A DNA stretch of 64,000 bases from Pseudomonas sp. PD9R (GCF_019200975.1 NZ_JAHTMR010000009.1:166909-230908); one strand, 5' to 3'. Positions 1-9,017 are shown, counted from the first letter of the stretch. Translations and numbers: made by a program. The notes: generated by a model from the letters alone, not told the origin.

Positions 1-375
1 GGCTTCATCATGGCGATGTTCCTCGCCGGCCTGCGTGGTGTTGATCAATCGATCATCCGTGCCGCGCAGATCGATGGCGCGAGCATGCCGCGGATCTATC
101 TGAAAGTGGTGTTGCCGAGCCTGCGCCCAGTGTTCTTCAGCGCGGTAATGATCCTCGCCCACATCGCGATCAAGAGTTTCGACCTGGTGGCGGCAATGAC
201 TGCCGGTGGCCCGGGTTATTCCTCCGACCTGCCTGCGATGTTCATGTATTCCTTCACCTTCAGTCGCGGCCAGATGGGCATGGGCTCGGCCAGTGCGATT
301 CTGATGCTCGGTGCGATTCTCGCAATCATCGTGCCTTACCTGTACTCCGAGCTGAGGACCAAGCGCCATGACTAG
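1..375 (+). CDS. gtsB: Glucose/sugar ABC transporter permease, C-terminal part (5' end outside window)
   Basis: Inner-membrane permease subunit of a CUT1-type sugar importer. The reading frame is open from base 1, so the start lies upstream. The visible 124 residues carry the cytoplasmic EAA loop that docks on the ATPase (AAQIDGASMPRIYLKVVLP, about residues 20-40) and two or three hydrophobic segments, ending ELRTKRHD. Its stop overlaps the next permease gene by 8 bp, which indicates translational coupling. The order permease-permease-ATPase-OprB-mutarotase-hexR-zwf matches the Pseudomonas glucose uptake block, so glucose/mannose is the likely substrate. That is inferred from context, since permeases alone do not reveal substrate. 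Confidence 0.9.
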   Translation, partial: GFIMAMFLAGLRGVDQSIIRAAQIDGASMPRIYLKVVLPSLRPVFFSAVMILAHIAIKSFDLVAAMTAGGPGYSSDLPAMFMYSFTFSRGQMGMGSASAILMLGAILAIIVPYLYSELRTKRHD

Positions 376-1213
376 TTTCGCTGCCAAACCTTCCATCAGC
401 CTGAGTCGCATCGCGATCTACGCCGTACTGATCCTCGCCGTATTTCTTTACCTGATACCGCTGGTGGTCATGCTGTTGACCAGCTTCAAGACGCCGGAAG
501 ACATCAATACCGGCAACCTGCTGAGTTGGCCAACCGTGGTCAGCGGCATTGGCTGGATCAAGGCCTGGGCCACGGTCGACGGGTATTTCTGGAACTCGAT
601 CAAGATCACCGTCCCGGCGGTGCTGATTTCCACTGCCATCGGTGCACTGAACGGCTATGTGCTGTCGATGTGGCGCTTTCGCGGGTCGCAATTGTTCTTC
701 GGCCTGCTGCTGTTCGGTTGCTTCCTGCCGTTCCAGACCGTCCTGCTGCCGGCCTCGTTCACGCTCGGCAAGATGGGCCTGGCCAGCACCACCACGGGCT
801 TGGTATTCGTGCACGTGGTCTACGGCCTGGCGTTTACCACGCTGTTTTTCCGCAACTACTACGTCAGCTTTCCCGATGCACTGGTGAAAGCGGCGCGGCT
901 GGATGGCGCAGGTTTCTTCACCATCTTCCGCTTGATCATCCTGCCGATGTCCACCCCGATCATCATGGTCTGCCTGATCTGGCAGTTCACCCAGATCTGG
1001 AACGACTTTCTGTTCGGCGTGGTGTTCTCCAGCGGTGATTCGCAACCCATCACCGTGGCGCTGAACAACTTGGTCAACACCAGTACCGGGGCCAAGGAAT
1101 ACAACGTTGATATGGCGGCGGCGATGATCGCCGGGCTGCCGACCCTGCTGGTCTATGTGGTCGCAGGCAAGTATTTCGTGCGCGGGCTGACGGCCGGCGC
1201 AGTCAAGGGGTAA
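368..1213 (+). CDS. gtsC: Glucose/sugar ABC transporter permease
   Basis: Second inner-membrane permease of the importer, 281 residues, the usual length for the MalG/UgpE family. About six hydrophobic segments are visible, starting with IAIYAVLILAVFLYLIPLVV near residue 15. The EAA loop (KAARLDGAGFFTIFRLIILP) is near residues 173-193. It begins inside the end of the preceding permease gene and stops 2 bp before the ATPase gene, so the three are one transcript. The substrate call (glucose) is inferred from the neighbouring oprB and Entner-Doudoroff genes. Confidence 0.92.
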   Translation: MTSFAAKPSISLSRIAIYAVLILAVFLYLIPLVVMLLTSFKTPEDINTGNLLSWPTVVSGIGWIKAWATVDGYFWNSIKITVPAVLISTAIGALNGYVLSMWRFRGSQLFFGLLLFGCFLPFQTVLLPASFTLGKMGLASTTTGLVFVHVVYGLAFTTLFFRNYYVSFPDALVKAARLDGAGFFTIFRLIILPMSTPIIMVCLIWQFTQIWNDFLFGVVFSSGDSQPITVALNNLVNTSTGAKEYNVDMAAAMIAGLPTLLVYVVAGKYFVRGLTAGAVKG

Positions 1214-1215
1214 TC

Positions 1216-2376
1216 ATGGCAACGCTCGAAATTCGTAACGTAAACAAGACCTACGGCCCAGGCCTGCCGGACACCCTCAAGGACATCGATCTGTCGATCA
1301 AAGACGGTGAGTTCCTGATTCTTGTCGGACCTTCGGGTTGCGGCAAATCGACCCTGATGAACTGCATCGCCGGCCTGGAAACCATCACTGGCGGCGCGAT
1401 CATGATCGATGACCAGGACGTCAGCGGCATGAGCCCGAAAGATCGCGACATCGCCATGGTGTTCCAGTCCTACGCGCTGTACCCGACCATGAGCGTGCGC
1501 GAGAACATCGCGTTCGGCTTGAAGATTCGCAAAATGCCGGCTGCCGAAATCGACGAAGAAGTCGCTCGCGTCGCCAAGCTGTTGCAGATCGAACACCTGC
1601 TCAACCGCAAACCCGGCCAGCTTTCTGGCGGTCAGCAACAGCGCGTGGCAATGGGCCGTGCGTTGGCGCGGCGGCCGAAGATTTACCTGTTCGACGAACC
1701 GCTGTCCAACCTCGACGCCAAGCTGCGGGTCGAGATGCGCACCGAAATGAAACTGATGCACCAGCGCCTGAAAACCACCACGGTCTACGTGACCCACGAC
1801 CAGATCGAAGCGATGACCCTGGGCGACAAAGTGGCGGTGATGAAGGACGGGATCATTCAACAATTCGGTACGCCGAAACAGATCTACAACGACCCGGCCA
1901 ACCTGTTCGTGGCGAGCTTCATCGGCTCGCCGCCGATGAACTTCATCCCGCTGCGTCTACAGCGCAAAGAGGGGCGTCTGCTGGCGCTGCTCGACAGCGG
2001 CCAGGCCCGTTGCGAATTGCCGCTGGGCATGCAGGACGCCGGTCTGGAAGACCGCGAAGTGATCCTCGGCATGCGTCCGGAGCAGATCGTTCTGGCGAAC
2101 GGCGAAGCCAACGGTTTGCCGAGCATACGCGCCGAAGTCCAGGTCACGGAACCGACCGGGCCGGACACCTTGGTATTCGTCAATCTCAACGACACCAAAG
2201 TCTGCTGCCGCCTGGCACCGGATGTCGCACCGGCCGTGGGCGAGACCCTGACGCTGCAATTCGATCCGTCAAAAGTGCTGTTGTTCGACGCCAAGACCGG
2301 TGAACGCCTGGGGGCTGCCGGCCGACCACAAACTGAAGCTCACGCTGCCAACGTAGCGCAATTCAAGGGCCGCTAA
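1216..2376 (+). CDS. gtsD: Sugar ABC transporter ATP-binding protein (MalK/UgpC family)
   Basis: Cytoplasmic ATPase that powers the importer, 386 residues. Visible motifs are Walker A GPSGCGKST (about 38-46), the Q-loop region VFQSYALYP, signature LSGGQQQR (about 136-143), Walker B YLFDEPLSNLDAK (about 157), and the switch histidine in VTHDQIEAMTLGD (about 191). The last 140 residues form the TOBE-type regulatory extension typical of CUT1 ATPases (MRPEQIVL). It follows gtsC after 2 bp and is the last gene before a REP repeat and oprB. Confidence 0.95.
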   Translation: MATLEIRNVNKTYGPGLPDTLKDIDLSIKDGEFLILVGPSGCGKSTLMNCIAGLETITGGAIMIDDQDVSGMSPKDRDIAMVFQSYALYPTMSVRENIAFGLKIRKMPAAEIDEEVARVAKLLQIEHLLNRKPGQLSGGQQQRVAMGRALARRPKIYLFDEPLSNLDAKLRVEMRTEMKLMHQRLKTTTVYVTHDQIEAMTLGDKVAVMKDGIIQQFGTPKQIYNDPANLFVASFIGSPPMNFIPLRLQRKEGRLLALLDSGQARCELPLGMQDAGLEDREVILGMRPEQIVLANGEANGLPSIRAEVQVTEPTGPDTLVFVNLNDTKVCCRLAPDVAPAVGETLTLQFDPSKVLLFDAKTGERLGAAGRPQTEAHAANVAQFKGR

Positions 2377-2387
2377 AGATCAAAAAC

Positions 2388-2469
2388 TGTAGGAGCGAGC
2401 CTGCTTGCGATGGAGTGTCAGTTGAAACCGACGTGGCTGATACACCATCGCGAGCAGGCTCGCTCCTGC
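2388..2469. repeat. REPIN (two inverted REPs, GAGCGAGCCTGC type)
   Basis: Left arm GTAGGAGCGAGCCTGCTTGC and right arm GCGAGCAGGCTCGCTCCTGC are near-perfect inverted copies around an unrelated loop of about 35 bp. It sits 12 bp after the gtsD stop and could stabilise or end the gts mRNA upstream of oprB. Confidence 0.85.
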
Positions 2470-2538
2470 AAGGGGGAATCCGTGACGGACGGCCTGTCGC
2501 CCGCCACAACCGCTGTAACCGCGTTAGGCATAGAAGTT

Positions 2539-2551
2539 AATAACAATAAAA
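2539..2551 (+). promoter_or_regulatory. Candidate Crc/Hfq-binding CA motif in the oprB leader
   Basis: AATAACAATAAAA lies directly before the oprB ribosome binding site (GAGGATGTAGGG) and matches the AAnAAnAA motif through which Hfq/Crc represses translation in Pseudomonas. Assignment is by motif and position only. Confidence 0.5.
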
Positions 2552-2564
2552 CGAGGATGTAGGG

Positions 2565-3911
2565 ATGAAGAAGAACAACAACGCTCAGCTTATCTGCCAG
2601 CTATCAGCCATTGCGGCAATGATGCTGGCCGGTAGTGTGCACGCGGCTGACGCGTTCAGCGCCGATTCCGAGTGGATGACCGGGGATTGGGGCGGCGAGC
2701 GGACCAAGCTGATCGAGCAAGGCATCGACATCAAGATGGACTACGTCGGTGAAGTGGGCGGCAACCTCCACGGCGGCTTCAACGATGACAAGACTGCACG
2801 TTACGCAGACCAGTTCGGCCTGGGGGCGGCGCTGGACCTGCAAAAATTGCTCGGCTGGGATAACACCCAGGCCAAGATCCAGCTCACCAACCGTAACGGT
2901 GAGAACATCTCCAATGATCGCGTCGGCGACCCGCGTGCCGGCACCTTGAGTTCTTCCCAGGAAGTCTACGGTCGTGGCCACATGGTCCGTCTGACCCAGC
3001 TGTGGATCAAGCATCAGTTCTTCGACAATAAACTCGACGTCAAGGCCGGTTACTTCGGCGAAGGCGAAGACTTCAACACCTTCCCTTGCGAGTTCCAGAA
3101 CCTGGCATTCTGCGGTTCCCAAGTGGGTAACTGGGCGACCAACATCTGGTACAACTGGCCAATCAGCCAGGCCGCGATCCGCGTGAAGTACAACATCTCG
3201 CCTGAGTGGTATGCGCAGATCGGCGCTTACAACCAGAACCCGTCGCAACTGGAACACGGCAACGGCTTCAAGCTTAGCGGCAGTGGTACGGCTGGCACCG
3301 TGTTGCCGGTCGAGTTGGTCTGGTTGCCTAACCCTAACAACCTGCCGGGCGAATACCGTGTCGGTTATTACAAAAGCACCGCCGACGCCAATGACGTGTT
3401 GAAAGACGACAACGGCAACGATGCGGCAACCACCGGCAACGCCTACCGTAGCCACAACAGCAAGCACGGCTACTGGTTCGTCGCGCAACAGCAACTCACC
3501 AGCCATAACGGTGACGCTACTCGCGGCCTGAACATCGCTGCCAACGCCACTTTCCACGACAAGGACACCAACGTCGTCGACAACTACCAGTCGTTGATGT
3601 TTGTGTACAAAGGGCCGTTCGACGCGCGTCCGAAAGATGACGTCGGTATCGGTTTTGCTCGTATCCATGTCAACGATGACGTGAAGAAAAACGCCGAGGC
3701 GGTCAACGCTGCCAATGGTGTTACCGAGTACGAAGATCCATTGTTCTCGCCGCTGCGTACCACTGAATACAACTACGAGCTCAACTACGGCTTCCACGTT
3801 ACCAACTGGCTGACCGTGCGTCCTAACCTGCAATACGTCACTCACCCAGGTGGTGTTGATGAAGTCGACAACGCGCTGGTGGCCGGCCTGAAAATTCAGT
3901 CGGTGTTCTAA
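2565..3911 (+). CDS. oprB: Carbohydrate-selective porin OprB
   Basis: Outer-membrane glucose-inducible porin, 448 residues, the usual family length. A signal peptide is visible (MKKNN...AMMLAGSVHA, cleavage near residue 27 before ADAFS). The mature part starts with SEWMTGDWGGERTKL, typical of the OprB family, followed by alternating aromatic/polar strands of a beta-barrel and a C-terminal phenylalanine (IQSVF), the outer-membrane insertion signal. The start ATG follows an AGGATGTAGGG ribosome binding site. It lies between the ABC importer and the mutarotase gene, consistent with delivering glucose to the periplasm. A strong terminator follows. Confidence 0.96.
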   Translation: MKKNNNAQLICQLSAIAAMMLAGSVHAADAFSADSEWMTGDWGGERTKLIEQGIDIKMDYVGEVGGNLHGGFNDDKTARYADQFGLGAALDLQKLLGWDNTQAKIQLTNRNGENISNDRVGDPRAGTLSSSQEVYGRGHMVRLTQLWIKHQFFDNKLDVKAGYFGEGEDFNTFPCEFQNLAFCGSQVGNWATNIWYNWPISQAAIRVKYNISPEWYAQIGAYNQNPSQLEHGNGFKLSGSGTAGTVLPVELVWLPNPNNLPGEYRVGYYKSTADANDVLKDDNGNDAATTGNAYRSHNSKHGYWFVAQQQLTSHNGDATRGLNIAANATFHDKDTNVVDNYQSLMFVYKGPFDARPKDDVGIGFARIHVNDDVKKNAEAVNAANGVTEYEDPLFSPLRTTEYNYELNYGFHVTNWLTVRPNLQYVTHPGGVDEVDNALVAGLKIQSVF

Positions 3912-3949
3912 CGCGACTGCGATAAGCTCCTCTCTATGTGCGCATATTT

Positions 3950-3979
3950 GCGGACAGCCAAGGCTGTCCGCTTTTTTTT
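3950..3979 (+). terminator. Rho-independent terminator of oprB
   Basis: A perfect 10-bp stem (GCGGACAGCC / GGCTGTCCGC) with an AA loop is followed by eight T residues, 38 bp after the oprB stop. Confidence 0.95.
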
Positions 3980-4010
3980 GGGGCGAGCGAAGTGGATCAT
4001 TGCCGGGCGC

Positions 4011-4046
4011 TTTTGTGGCGAGGGAGCAAGCTCCATCGCCACAAAA
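4011..4046. repeat. Short palindromic repeat (GTGGCGAGGGAGC type)
   Basis: TTTTGTGGCGA and TCGCCACAAAA flank GGGAGCAAGCTCCA, giving a compact cruciform-forming palindrome. It looks like a collapsed version of the longer repeats of the same type at 15365 and 53393. Confidence 0.7.
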
Positions 4047-4107
4047 TGAAGACTGCGCAAACTGTTTGGATTGATGAGTACCCCCATGATTTTCAGGACC
4101 GTGGCAC

Positions 4108-4962
4108 ATGCTTGAGCATCCGCTACAACGCTTCTTCAAATCCTTGCGCGAGCGACCTGTGTTTGCATGGGAGCGCTATCAGAAGCGCGACGTGTTGGTG
4201 ATCGATCATCCGCTGTGTCAGGCGGTGTTCAGTCGTCAAGGCGCGCAGTTGCTGCACTTCCAGCCCCAAGGCCAGAAACCATGGCTATGGTGCGCGGCGA
4301 AGTGGCCGCAGGTGGGGGCGATTCGTGGCGGCGTGCCGGTGTGCTGGCCGTGGTATGGCCGGCATCCGAGCGAAAATGCCTGGCCATCCCATGGCTGGGC
4401 ACGTTTGCTCGACTGGAAACTGATCGACAGCAGCAGCGATGACGACGGCGTGCGGTTGCACTGGCAACTGCAGCTGTGTGACTGGCAAGTGGACCTGCAT
4501 GCGCACCTCGGTGAACGTATGGATTTGCGCCTGAGCACCGAGCATCAGGACAGCCTGCCCTGCCAATTGAGCCAGGCGTTGCACGCTTACTGGCGTATTG
4601 GTGACGTTGCTGAGGTAGCGCTGTCTGGGCTCGAAGGCGCGCAAGGTTACGACCAGTTGAACCGGAAAATTTGTCAGCAGGAGGGCGAGTTGCGTGTGGA
4701 TGGCGGCTGTCAGCGGGTGTTCCAGCATGATGGCGAATTGCAGCTCAATGACCACGCCTGGCAGCGGGCGTTGTGTATTGATACCGGCGACACGGCGGAC
4801 ACGGTGGTCTGGCATCCCGGTTCGCGGCCGTTGTTGGGCGTAACCTGGAATGAGGTGAACGAGTTTGTCTGTGTGGAAGCGGCGAGTGGCGGCACGGACA
4901 GTTTGAGCCTGGCGCCGGGGCAGAAGGCGCATTTGAGTTTGCAGGCGCGGGTTGGCGTTTGA
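4108..4962 (+). CDS. D-hexose-6-phosphate mutarotase (YeaD family)
   Basis: Cytoplasmic aldose-1-epimerase-fold enzyme that interconverts alpha and beta glucose-6-phosphate, feeding Zwf. The 284 residues show YeaD-type features: an N-terminal beta-rich section (VFSRQGAQLLHFQPQGQKPW), the phosphate-binding region IRGGVPVCWPWYG with the following HPSENAWPSHGWAR (about residues 71-95), and a late acidic residue region (NEVNEFVCVE). It sits between oprB and hexR in the same block as zwf-pgl-eda, which supports a glucose-6-phosphate role. The ATG at 4108 was chosen because the protein aligns from MLEHPLQRF; the ribosome binding site is weak. Confidence 0.88.
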   Translation: MLEHPLQRFFKSLRERPVFAWERYQKRDVLVIDHPLCQAVFSRQGAQLLHFQPQGQKPWLWCAAKWPQVGAIRGGVPVCWPWYGRHPSENAWPSHGWARLLDWKLIDSSSDDDGVRLHWQLQLCDWQVDLHAHLGERMDLRLSTEHQDSLPCQLSQALHAYWRIGDVAEVALSGLEGAQGYDQLNRKICQQEGELRVDGGCQRVFQHDGELQLNDHAWQRALCIDTGDTADTVVWHPGSRPLLGVTWNEVNEFVCVEAASGGTDSLSLAPGQKAHLSLQARVGV

Positions 4963-4972
4963 TTGAAGATCA

Positions 4973-5063
4973 AGAGATCGCAGCCTCGTTGCACTCGACA
5001 GCTCCTACACGGGATAGCGTTCACCTGTAGGAGCTGTCGAGTGCAACGAGGCTGCGATCTTTT
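4973..5063. repeat. REPIN between convergent mutarotase and hexR genes
   Basis: Arms GATCGCAGCCTCGTTGCACT and AGTGCAACGAGGCTGCGATC are exact inverted copies, with GAGCTGTCGAGTGC-type heads around a 20-bp loop. Its position suggests it acts as a bidirectional transcription block. Confidence 0.85.
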
Positions 5064-5075
5064 CAGCAAAACAAC

Positions 5076-5945
5076 TTAATTAAACTCATCCCCAACCGGA
5101 TACCGGCTGGCATTCAAGCTCTCTTTGATCTTGCGCAAATGCGGCTGGAAATCCACGCCCCGGCGCAAGGTCATGCCGGTGGCGAGCACGTCCAGCACGG
5201 TCAATTGAATGATCCGCGAGGTCATCGGCATGTAGATGTCGGTGTCTTCCGGCAGCGGAATATTCAGGCTCAGGGTACTGGCCTTGGCCAACGGTGAGTT
5301 TTCGGCGGTCAGACCGAGTACCGATGCGCCATTTTCCCGAGCGATGCGCGCCACTTCCACCAGTTCGCGGGTGCGCCCGGTGTAGGAAATGATCACGAAC
5401 AATTCGCCGGTGTGCGCTACCGAAGCGATCATGCGCTGCATCAGCACATCGGCATGGGCGGTCACGGCCAGGTTGAAACGGAAGAATTTGTGTTGTGCAT
5501 CCAGGGCCACCGGGGCCGAGGCACCGAGGCCGAAGAAGTGGATCTGCCGGGCCTGGATCAACAGGTCGACGGCGCGGCTGATCAGGTTCGGGTCCAGTGC
5601 CTGCAACGCACTGTCCAGCGAGGCGATGGCGCTGCCGAAAATCTTCTTGGTATAGGCTTCCGGATTATCGTCGGCTTCGACCGCGCGGCTGACATACGCC
5701 GCGCCGCTGGCCAGGCTTTGCGCCAGTTGCAACTTGAGTTCCGGGTAGCCACTGACGCCGAATGAACGGCAGAAACGGTTGACCGTCGGTTCACTGACCG
5801 AAGCGGCCTGCGCGAGGGCGGCGATGCTGAAGCGAGTGGCCTGCTGTGGATTGAGCAGGATCACTTCGGCGACTTTGCGTTCGGCCTTGTTCAGCTCTTC
5901 AAGGCGACTCTGGATCTGTTCCAGTAAATTTCGCACGCGGTCCAT
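5076..5945 (-). CDS. hexR: HexR, RpiR-family repressor of glucose catabolism
   Basis: Represses zwf-pgl-eda and related Entner-Doudoroff genes and is released by KDPG binding. The 289 residues show an N-terminal RpiR helix-turn-helix (RFSIAALAQAASVSEPTVNRFCRSFG, split here across about residues 35-60) and a C-terminal SIS sugar-phosphate domain (IHFFGLGASAPVALDAQHKF near 135, VIISYTGRTRELVEVA near 185). It is divergent from zwf with an operator between them, as in other pseudomonads, so autoregulation is likely. Confidence 0.95.
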   Translation of the reverse strand: MDRVRNLLEQIQSRLEELNKAERKVAEVILLNPQQATRFSIAALAQAASVSEPTVNRFCRSFGVSGYPELKLQLAQSLASGAAYVSRAVEADDNPEAYTKKIFGSAIASLDSALQALDPNLISRAVDLLIQARQIHFFGLGASAPVALDAQHKFFRFNLAVTAHADVLMQRMIASVAHTGELFVIISYTGRTRELVEVARIARENGASVLGLTAENSPLAKASTLSLNIPLPEDTDIYMPMTSRIIQLTVLDVLATGMTLRRGVDFQPHLRKIKESLNASRYPVGDEFN

Positions 5946-6080
5946 ATGAGTTTCCTTGATTCACCGGCGCCGATAAGCGCGCGGCTAATGCAAAAAGGGC
6001 CTTTGATGCGGCCCGTAACGGTGGCCTATCCTACTGATGGCTCCGACTGACCACCACTTGGAATCTGTATTTTGCGAAAA

Positions 6081-6099
6081 TGTTGTGGTTATTACTACA
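6081..6099. promoter_or_regulatory. HexR operator in the hexR-zwf intergenic region
   Basis: TGTTGTGGTTATTACTACA is an imperfect inverted repeat (TGTTGT...ACTACA) of the kind bound by HexR. It lies 65 bp before the zwf start and 136 bp before the hexR start, so it can serve both promoters. Confidence 0.75.
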
Positions 6100-6151
6100 T
6101 TTTCCCTTGAGTGATGCCTTGAAAAAAGGTATTTGTAGCTTAACTTGATAA

Positions 6152-6159
6152 AAGAACAA
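6152..6159 (+). promoter_or_regulatory. Candidate Crc/Hfq-binding CA motif at the zwf start
   Basis: AAGAACAA fits AAnAAnAA exactly and occupies the place where the zwf Shine-Dalgarno sequence would be, 5 bp before the ATG. A purine-rich start region could also just be a weak ribosome binding site. Confidence 0.4.
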
Positions 6160-6164
6160 ACATC

Positions 6165-7634
6165 ATGCCTTCGATTACGGTTGAACCGTGCACCTTCGCC
6201 TTGTTCGGCGCCCTTGGCGATCTGGCCTTGCGCAAGCTGTTTCCTGCCCTTTATCAGCTTGATGGCGCAGGCCTGTTGCACGAGGACACGCGGATCATCG
6301 CGCTGGCCCGTGAGGCTGGCAGCGAGCAGGAGCATCTGGCTTTCATCGCTTCCGAACTGCGCCGCTATGTCGGTGCCAAAGAACTGGACGAAGCCGTGGT
6401 CGAGCGTTTCCTGGCTCGGTTGAGTTACCTGCACGTCGATTTCCTCAAGTCCGAAGACTATGTGGCTTTGGCCGAGATGGCCGGCAGCGCGCAACGGGTC
6501 ATTGCTTATTTCGCCACGCCGGCAGCGGTCTACGGTGCGATTTGCGAAAACCTGGCCAAGGTTGGCCTGGCGGAAAACACCCGTGTGGTACTGGAAAAGC
6601 CAATCGGCTCGGACCTGGAGTCTTCGCGCAAGGTCAACGACGCGGTGGCGCAGTTCTTCCCGGAAAACCGCACCTATCGCATCGACCATTATCTGGGCAA
6701 AGAAACCGTCCAGAACCTGATCGCCCTGCGTTTCGCCAACAGCCTGTTCGAAACCCAGTGGAACCAGAACTACATCTCCCACGTTGAAATCACCGTGGCC
6801 GAAAAGGTCGGGATCGAAGGCCGCTGGGGTTACTTCGACAAGGCCGGTCAACTGCGGGACATGATCCAGAATCACCTGTTGCAGTTGCTCTGCCTGATCG
6901 CCATGGACCCGCCCGCCGACCTGTCCGCCGACAGCATCCGCGACGAGAAAGTCAAAGTTCTCAAGGCGCTGGCGCCGATCAGCCCGGAAGGCCTGACCAC
7001 GCAAGTGGTGCGCGGCCAGTACATCGCCGGTTACAGCGAAGGCAAGTCGGTGCCGGGTTACCTGGAAGAACCGAACTCCAACACCCAAAGCGACACTGAA
7101 ACCTTCGTCGCCCTGCGTGCCGATATCCGCAACTGGCGTTGGGCCGGCGTGCCGTTCTATCTGCGAACCGGCAAGCGCATGCCGCAAAAGCTGTCGCAGA
7201 TCGTCATCCACTTCAAGGAACCGTCTCACTACATCTTCGCTCCCGAGCAGCGCCTGCAGATCAGCAACAAGCTGATTATCCGCCTGCAGCCGGACGAAGG
7301 CATTTCCTTGCGTGTGATGACCAAAGAACAAGGCCTGGACAAAGGCATGCAGCTGCGCAGCGGTCCGTTGCAGCTGAATTTTTCCGACACCTGGCGCAGT
7401 GCTCGGATTCCCGATGCCTACGAGCGGTTGTTGCTGGAAGTAATGCGCGGCAATCAGAACCTGTTTGTCCGTAAAGATGAAATCGAAGCCGCGTGGAACT
7501 GGTGTGACCAGCTGATCGCCGGGTGGAAAAAATCCGGTGATGCGCCCAAGCCTTACGCGGCCGGGTCCTGGGGACCGATGAGCTCCATTGCTCTGATCAC
7601 GCGGGATGGGAGGTCGTGGTATGGCGATATCTGA
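6165..7634 (+). CDS. zwf: Glucose-6-phosphate 1-dehydrogenase
   Basis: Oxidises glucose-6-phosphate to 6-phosphogluconolactone with NAD(P)+, the entry step of the Entner-Doudoroff route. At 489 residues it has the normal family length. The dinucleotide-binding motif FGALGDLALRKLFPAL is near residues 9-24, the active-site signature RIDHYLGKE near 172-180, and the substrate-binding EKPIGSDL near 143. The pgl gene starts inside its last 14 bases. HexR control is expected from the upstream operator. Confidence 0.98.
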   Translation: MPSITVEPCTFALFGALGDLALRKLFPALYQLDGAGLLHEDTRIIALAREAGSEQEHLAFIASELRRYVGAKELDEAVVERFLARLSYLHVDFLKSEDYVALAEMAGSAQRVIAYFATPAAVYGAICENLAKVGLAENTRVVLEKPIGSDLESSRKVNDAVAQFFPENRTYRIDHYLGKETVQNLIALRFANSLFETQWNQNYISHVEITVAEKVGIEGRWGYFDKAGQLRDMIQNHLLQLLCLIAMDPPADLSADSIRDEKVKVLKALAPISPEGLTTQVVRGQYIAGYSEGKSVPGYLEEPNSNTQSDTETFVALRADIRNWRWAGVPFYLRTGKRMPQKLSQIVIHFKEPSHYIFAPEQRLQISNKLIIRLQPDEGISLRVMTKEQGLDKGMQLRSGPLQLNFSDTWRSARIPDAYERLLLEVMRGNQNLFVRKDEIEAAWNWCDQLIAGWKKSGDAPKPYAAGSWGPMSSIALITRDGRSWYGDI

Positions 7635-8334
7635 TTTGAAACTGCCTCAGGGCGTCAGCGTCCGTGAGTTCAAAAGCCCGACGCTGCTGGCCGAAGGCCT
7701 GGCGCTGAACGTGGCCAAACAACTGAGCGACGCGATTGATGCCCAGGGCACTGCGACGCTCGTAGTGTCGGGTGGGCGCAGCCCGGTAGCGTTTTTCCAG
7801 CACCTGGCCAAACAGCCGCTGGACTGGTCGAACGTGGTGGTCAGCCTGGCTGACGAGCGTTGGGTGCCGGTTGAACATGCCGACAGCAATGCCGGTCTGC
7901 TCAAGAAGTATCTGTTGCAAGGCCCGGCGGCCAAGGCGCAGTTCCTGAGTCTGTACAGCGCCAGCACCAACCTGGAACAGGCGGCTGAACAGGCAGATCG
8001 TTTGCTCTCCGAGTTGCCGGTGATCGACGTGCTGATTCTGGGAATGGGTGACGACGGCCACACCGCCTCGCTGTTCCCCAACAGCCCGAACCTGACCGAA
8101 GCCTTGCAGCCGGACGGCAGTCGTCGCTGCTACCCGATGCTGGCACCCAGCGTGCCGCATCAGCGTCTGACCATGAGTCGTGCGCTGCTGGCTTCGGCCA
8201 AACACAAAGTTCTATCGATTTCCGGTCAGTCCAAGTTGACCACCCTGAATACCGCACTGGCCGGTGACGATGTCGCCGCACTGCCGATTCGCGCGTTTTT
8301 GCAACCCACGTTAGAGATTTACTGGTGCCCATGA
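7621..8334 (+). CDS. pgl: 6-phosphogluconolactonase
   Basis: Hydrolyses 6-phosphogluconolactone to 6-phosphogluconate. The 237 residues show the conserved SGGRSP near residue 44, DERWVP near 79 and the signature GMGDDGHTASLFP near 141-153. ATG at 7621 was preferred because a GGGAGG ribosome binding site lies about 8 bp upstream, inside the end of zwf; an in-frame start at 7606 would add five residues. Overlap with zwf on the 5' side and contact with eda on the 3' side indicate one operon. Confidence 0.96.
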   Translation: MAISDLKLPQGVSVREFKSPTLLAEGLALNVAKQLSDAIDAQGTATLVVSGGRSPVAFFQHLAKQPLDWSNVVVSLADERWVPVEHADSNAGLLKKYLLQGPAAKAQFLSLYSASTNLEQAAEQADRLLSELPVIDVLILGMGDDGHTASLFPNSPNLTEALQPDGSRRCYPMLAPSVPHQRLTMSRALLASAKHKVLSISGQSKLTTLNTALAGDDVAALPIRAFLQPTLEIYWCP

Positions 8335-8351
8335 GCCAAGGAACAGCCGCT

Positions 8352-9017
8352 ATGACAAACCCATCCCCGACCGTTTCCATGGCGGATAAAGTTGCCCTGA
8401 TCGACAGCCTCTGCGCCAAGGCGCGGATCCTGCCGGTCATCACCATCGCCCGCGAGCAGGACGTTCTGCCGCTGGCCGATGCCCTCGCCGCCGGCGGCCT
8501 GACCGCCCTGGAAGTGACCCTGCGTTCGCAGTTCGGCCTCAAGGCCATCCAGATTCTGCGCGAGCAGCGTCCGGAACTGATGACCGGTGCTGGCACCGTG
8601 CTTGATCGGCAGATGCTGGCCGCTGCCGAGGCGGCGGGTTCGCAGTTCATCGTCACGCCGGGCATCACCCGCGACCTGCTGGAAGCCAGCGTTGCCAGCC
8701 CGATTCCACTGTTGCCGGGCATCAGCAATGCCTCGGGCATCATGGAAGGCTACGGCCTGGGTTATCGCCGCTTCAAGCTGTTCCCGGCGGAAGTCAGCGG
8801 CGGCGTTGCGGCCATCAAGGCCCTCGGCGGTCCGTTCGGCGAAGTGAAATTCTGCCCGACCGGCGGCGTCGGTCCTGCCAACATCAAGAGCTACATGGCA
8901 TTGAAAAACGTCATGTGCGTGGGTGGTAGCTGGATGCTTGATCCGGAGTGGATCAAGAACGGCGACTGGGCCCGCATTCAGGAATGCACCGCCGAGGCCC
9001 TGGCGCTGCTGGACTGA
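8352..9017 (+). CDS. eda: KDPG/KHG aldolase (2-dehydro-3-deoxy-phosphogluconate aldolase)
   Basis: Cleaves KDPG to pyruvate and glyceraldehyde-3-phosphate. The 221 residues include the catalytic glutamate region LEVTLRS (about 53-59), the Schiff-base lysine in RRFKLFPAE (about 138-146) and the phosphate-binding FCPTGGVGP (about 170). An AAGGAA ribosome binding site lies 8 bp before the chosen ATG at 8352; an alternative ATG at 8331 overlaps the pgl stop as ATGA and would add seven residues. Last gene of the zwf-pgl-eda operon, with a terminator directly after. Confidence 0.95.
   Translation: MTNPSPTVSMADKVALIDSLCAKARILPVITIAREQDVLPLADALAAGGLTALEVTLRSQFGLKAIQILREQRPELMTGAGTVLDRQMLAAAEAAGSQFIVTPGITRDLLEASVASPIPLLPGISNASGIMEGYGLGYRRFKLFPAEVSGGVAAIKALGGPFGEVKFCPTGGVGPANIKSYMALKNVMCVGGSWMLDPEWIKNGDWARIQECTAEALALLD

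Noticed and set aside
2604..4139. 511-codon minus-strand ORF across oprB
   Set aside because: It is a shadow of oprB in the opposite strand: the plus-strand frame has signal peptide, porin motifs and terminator, whereas this one has no recognisable domain.
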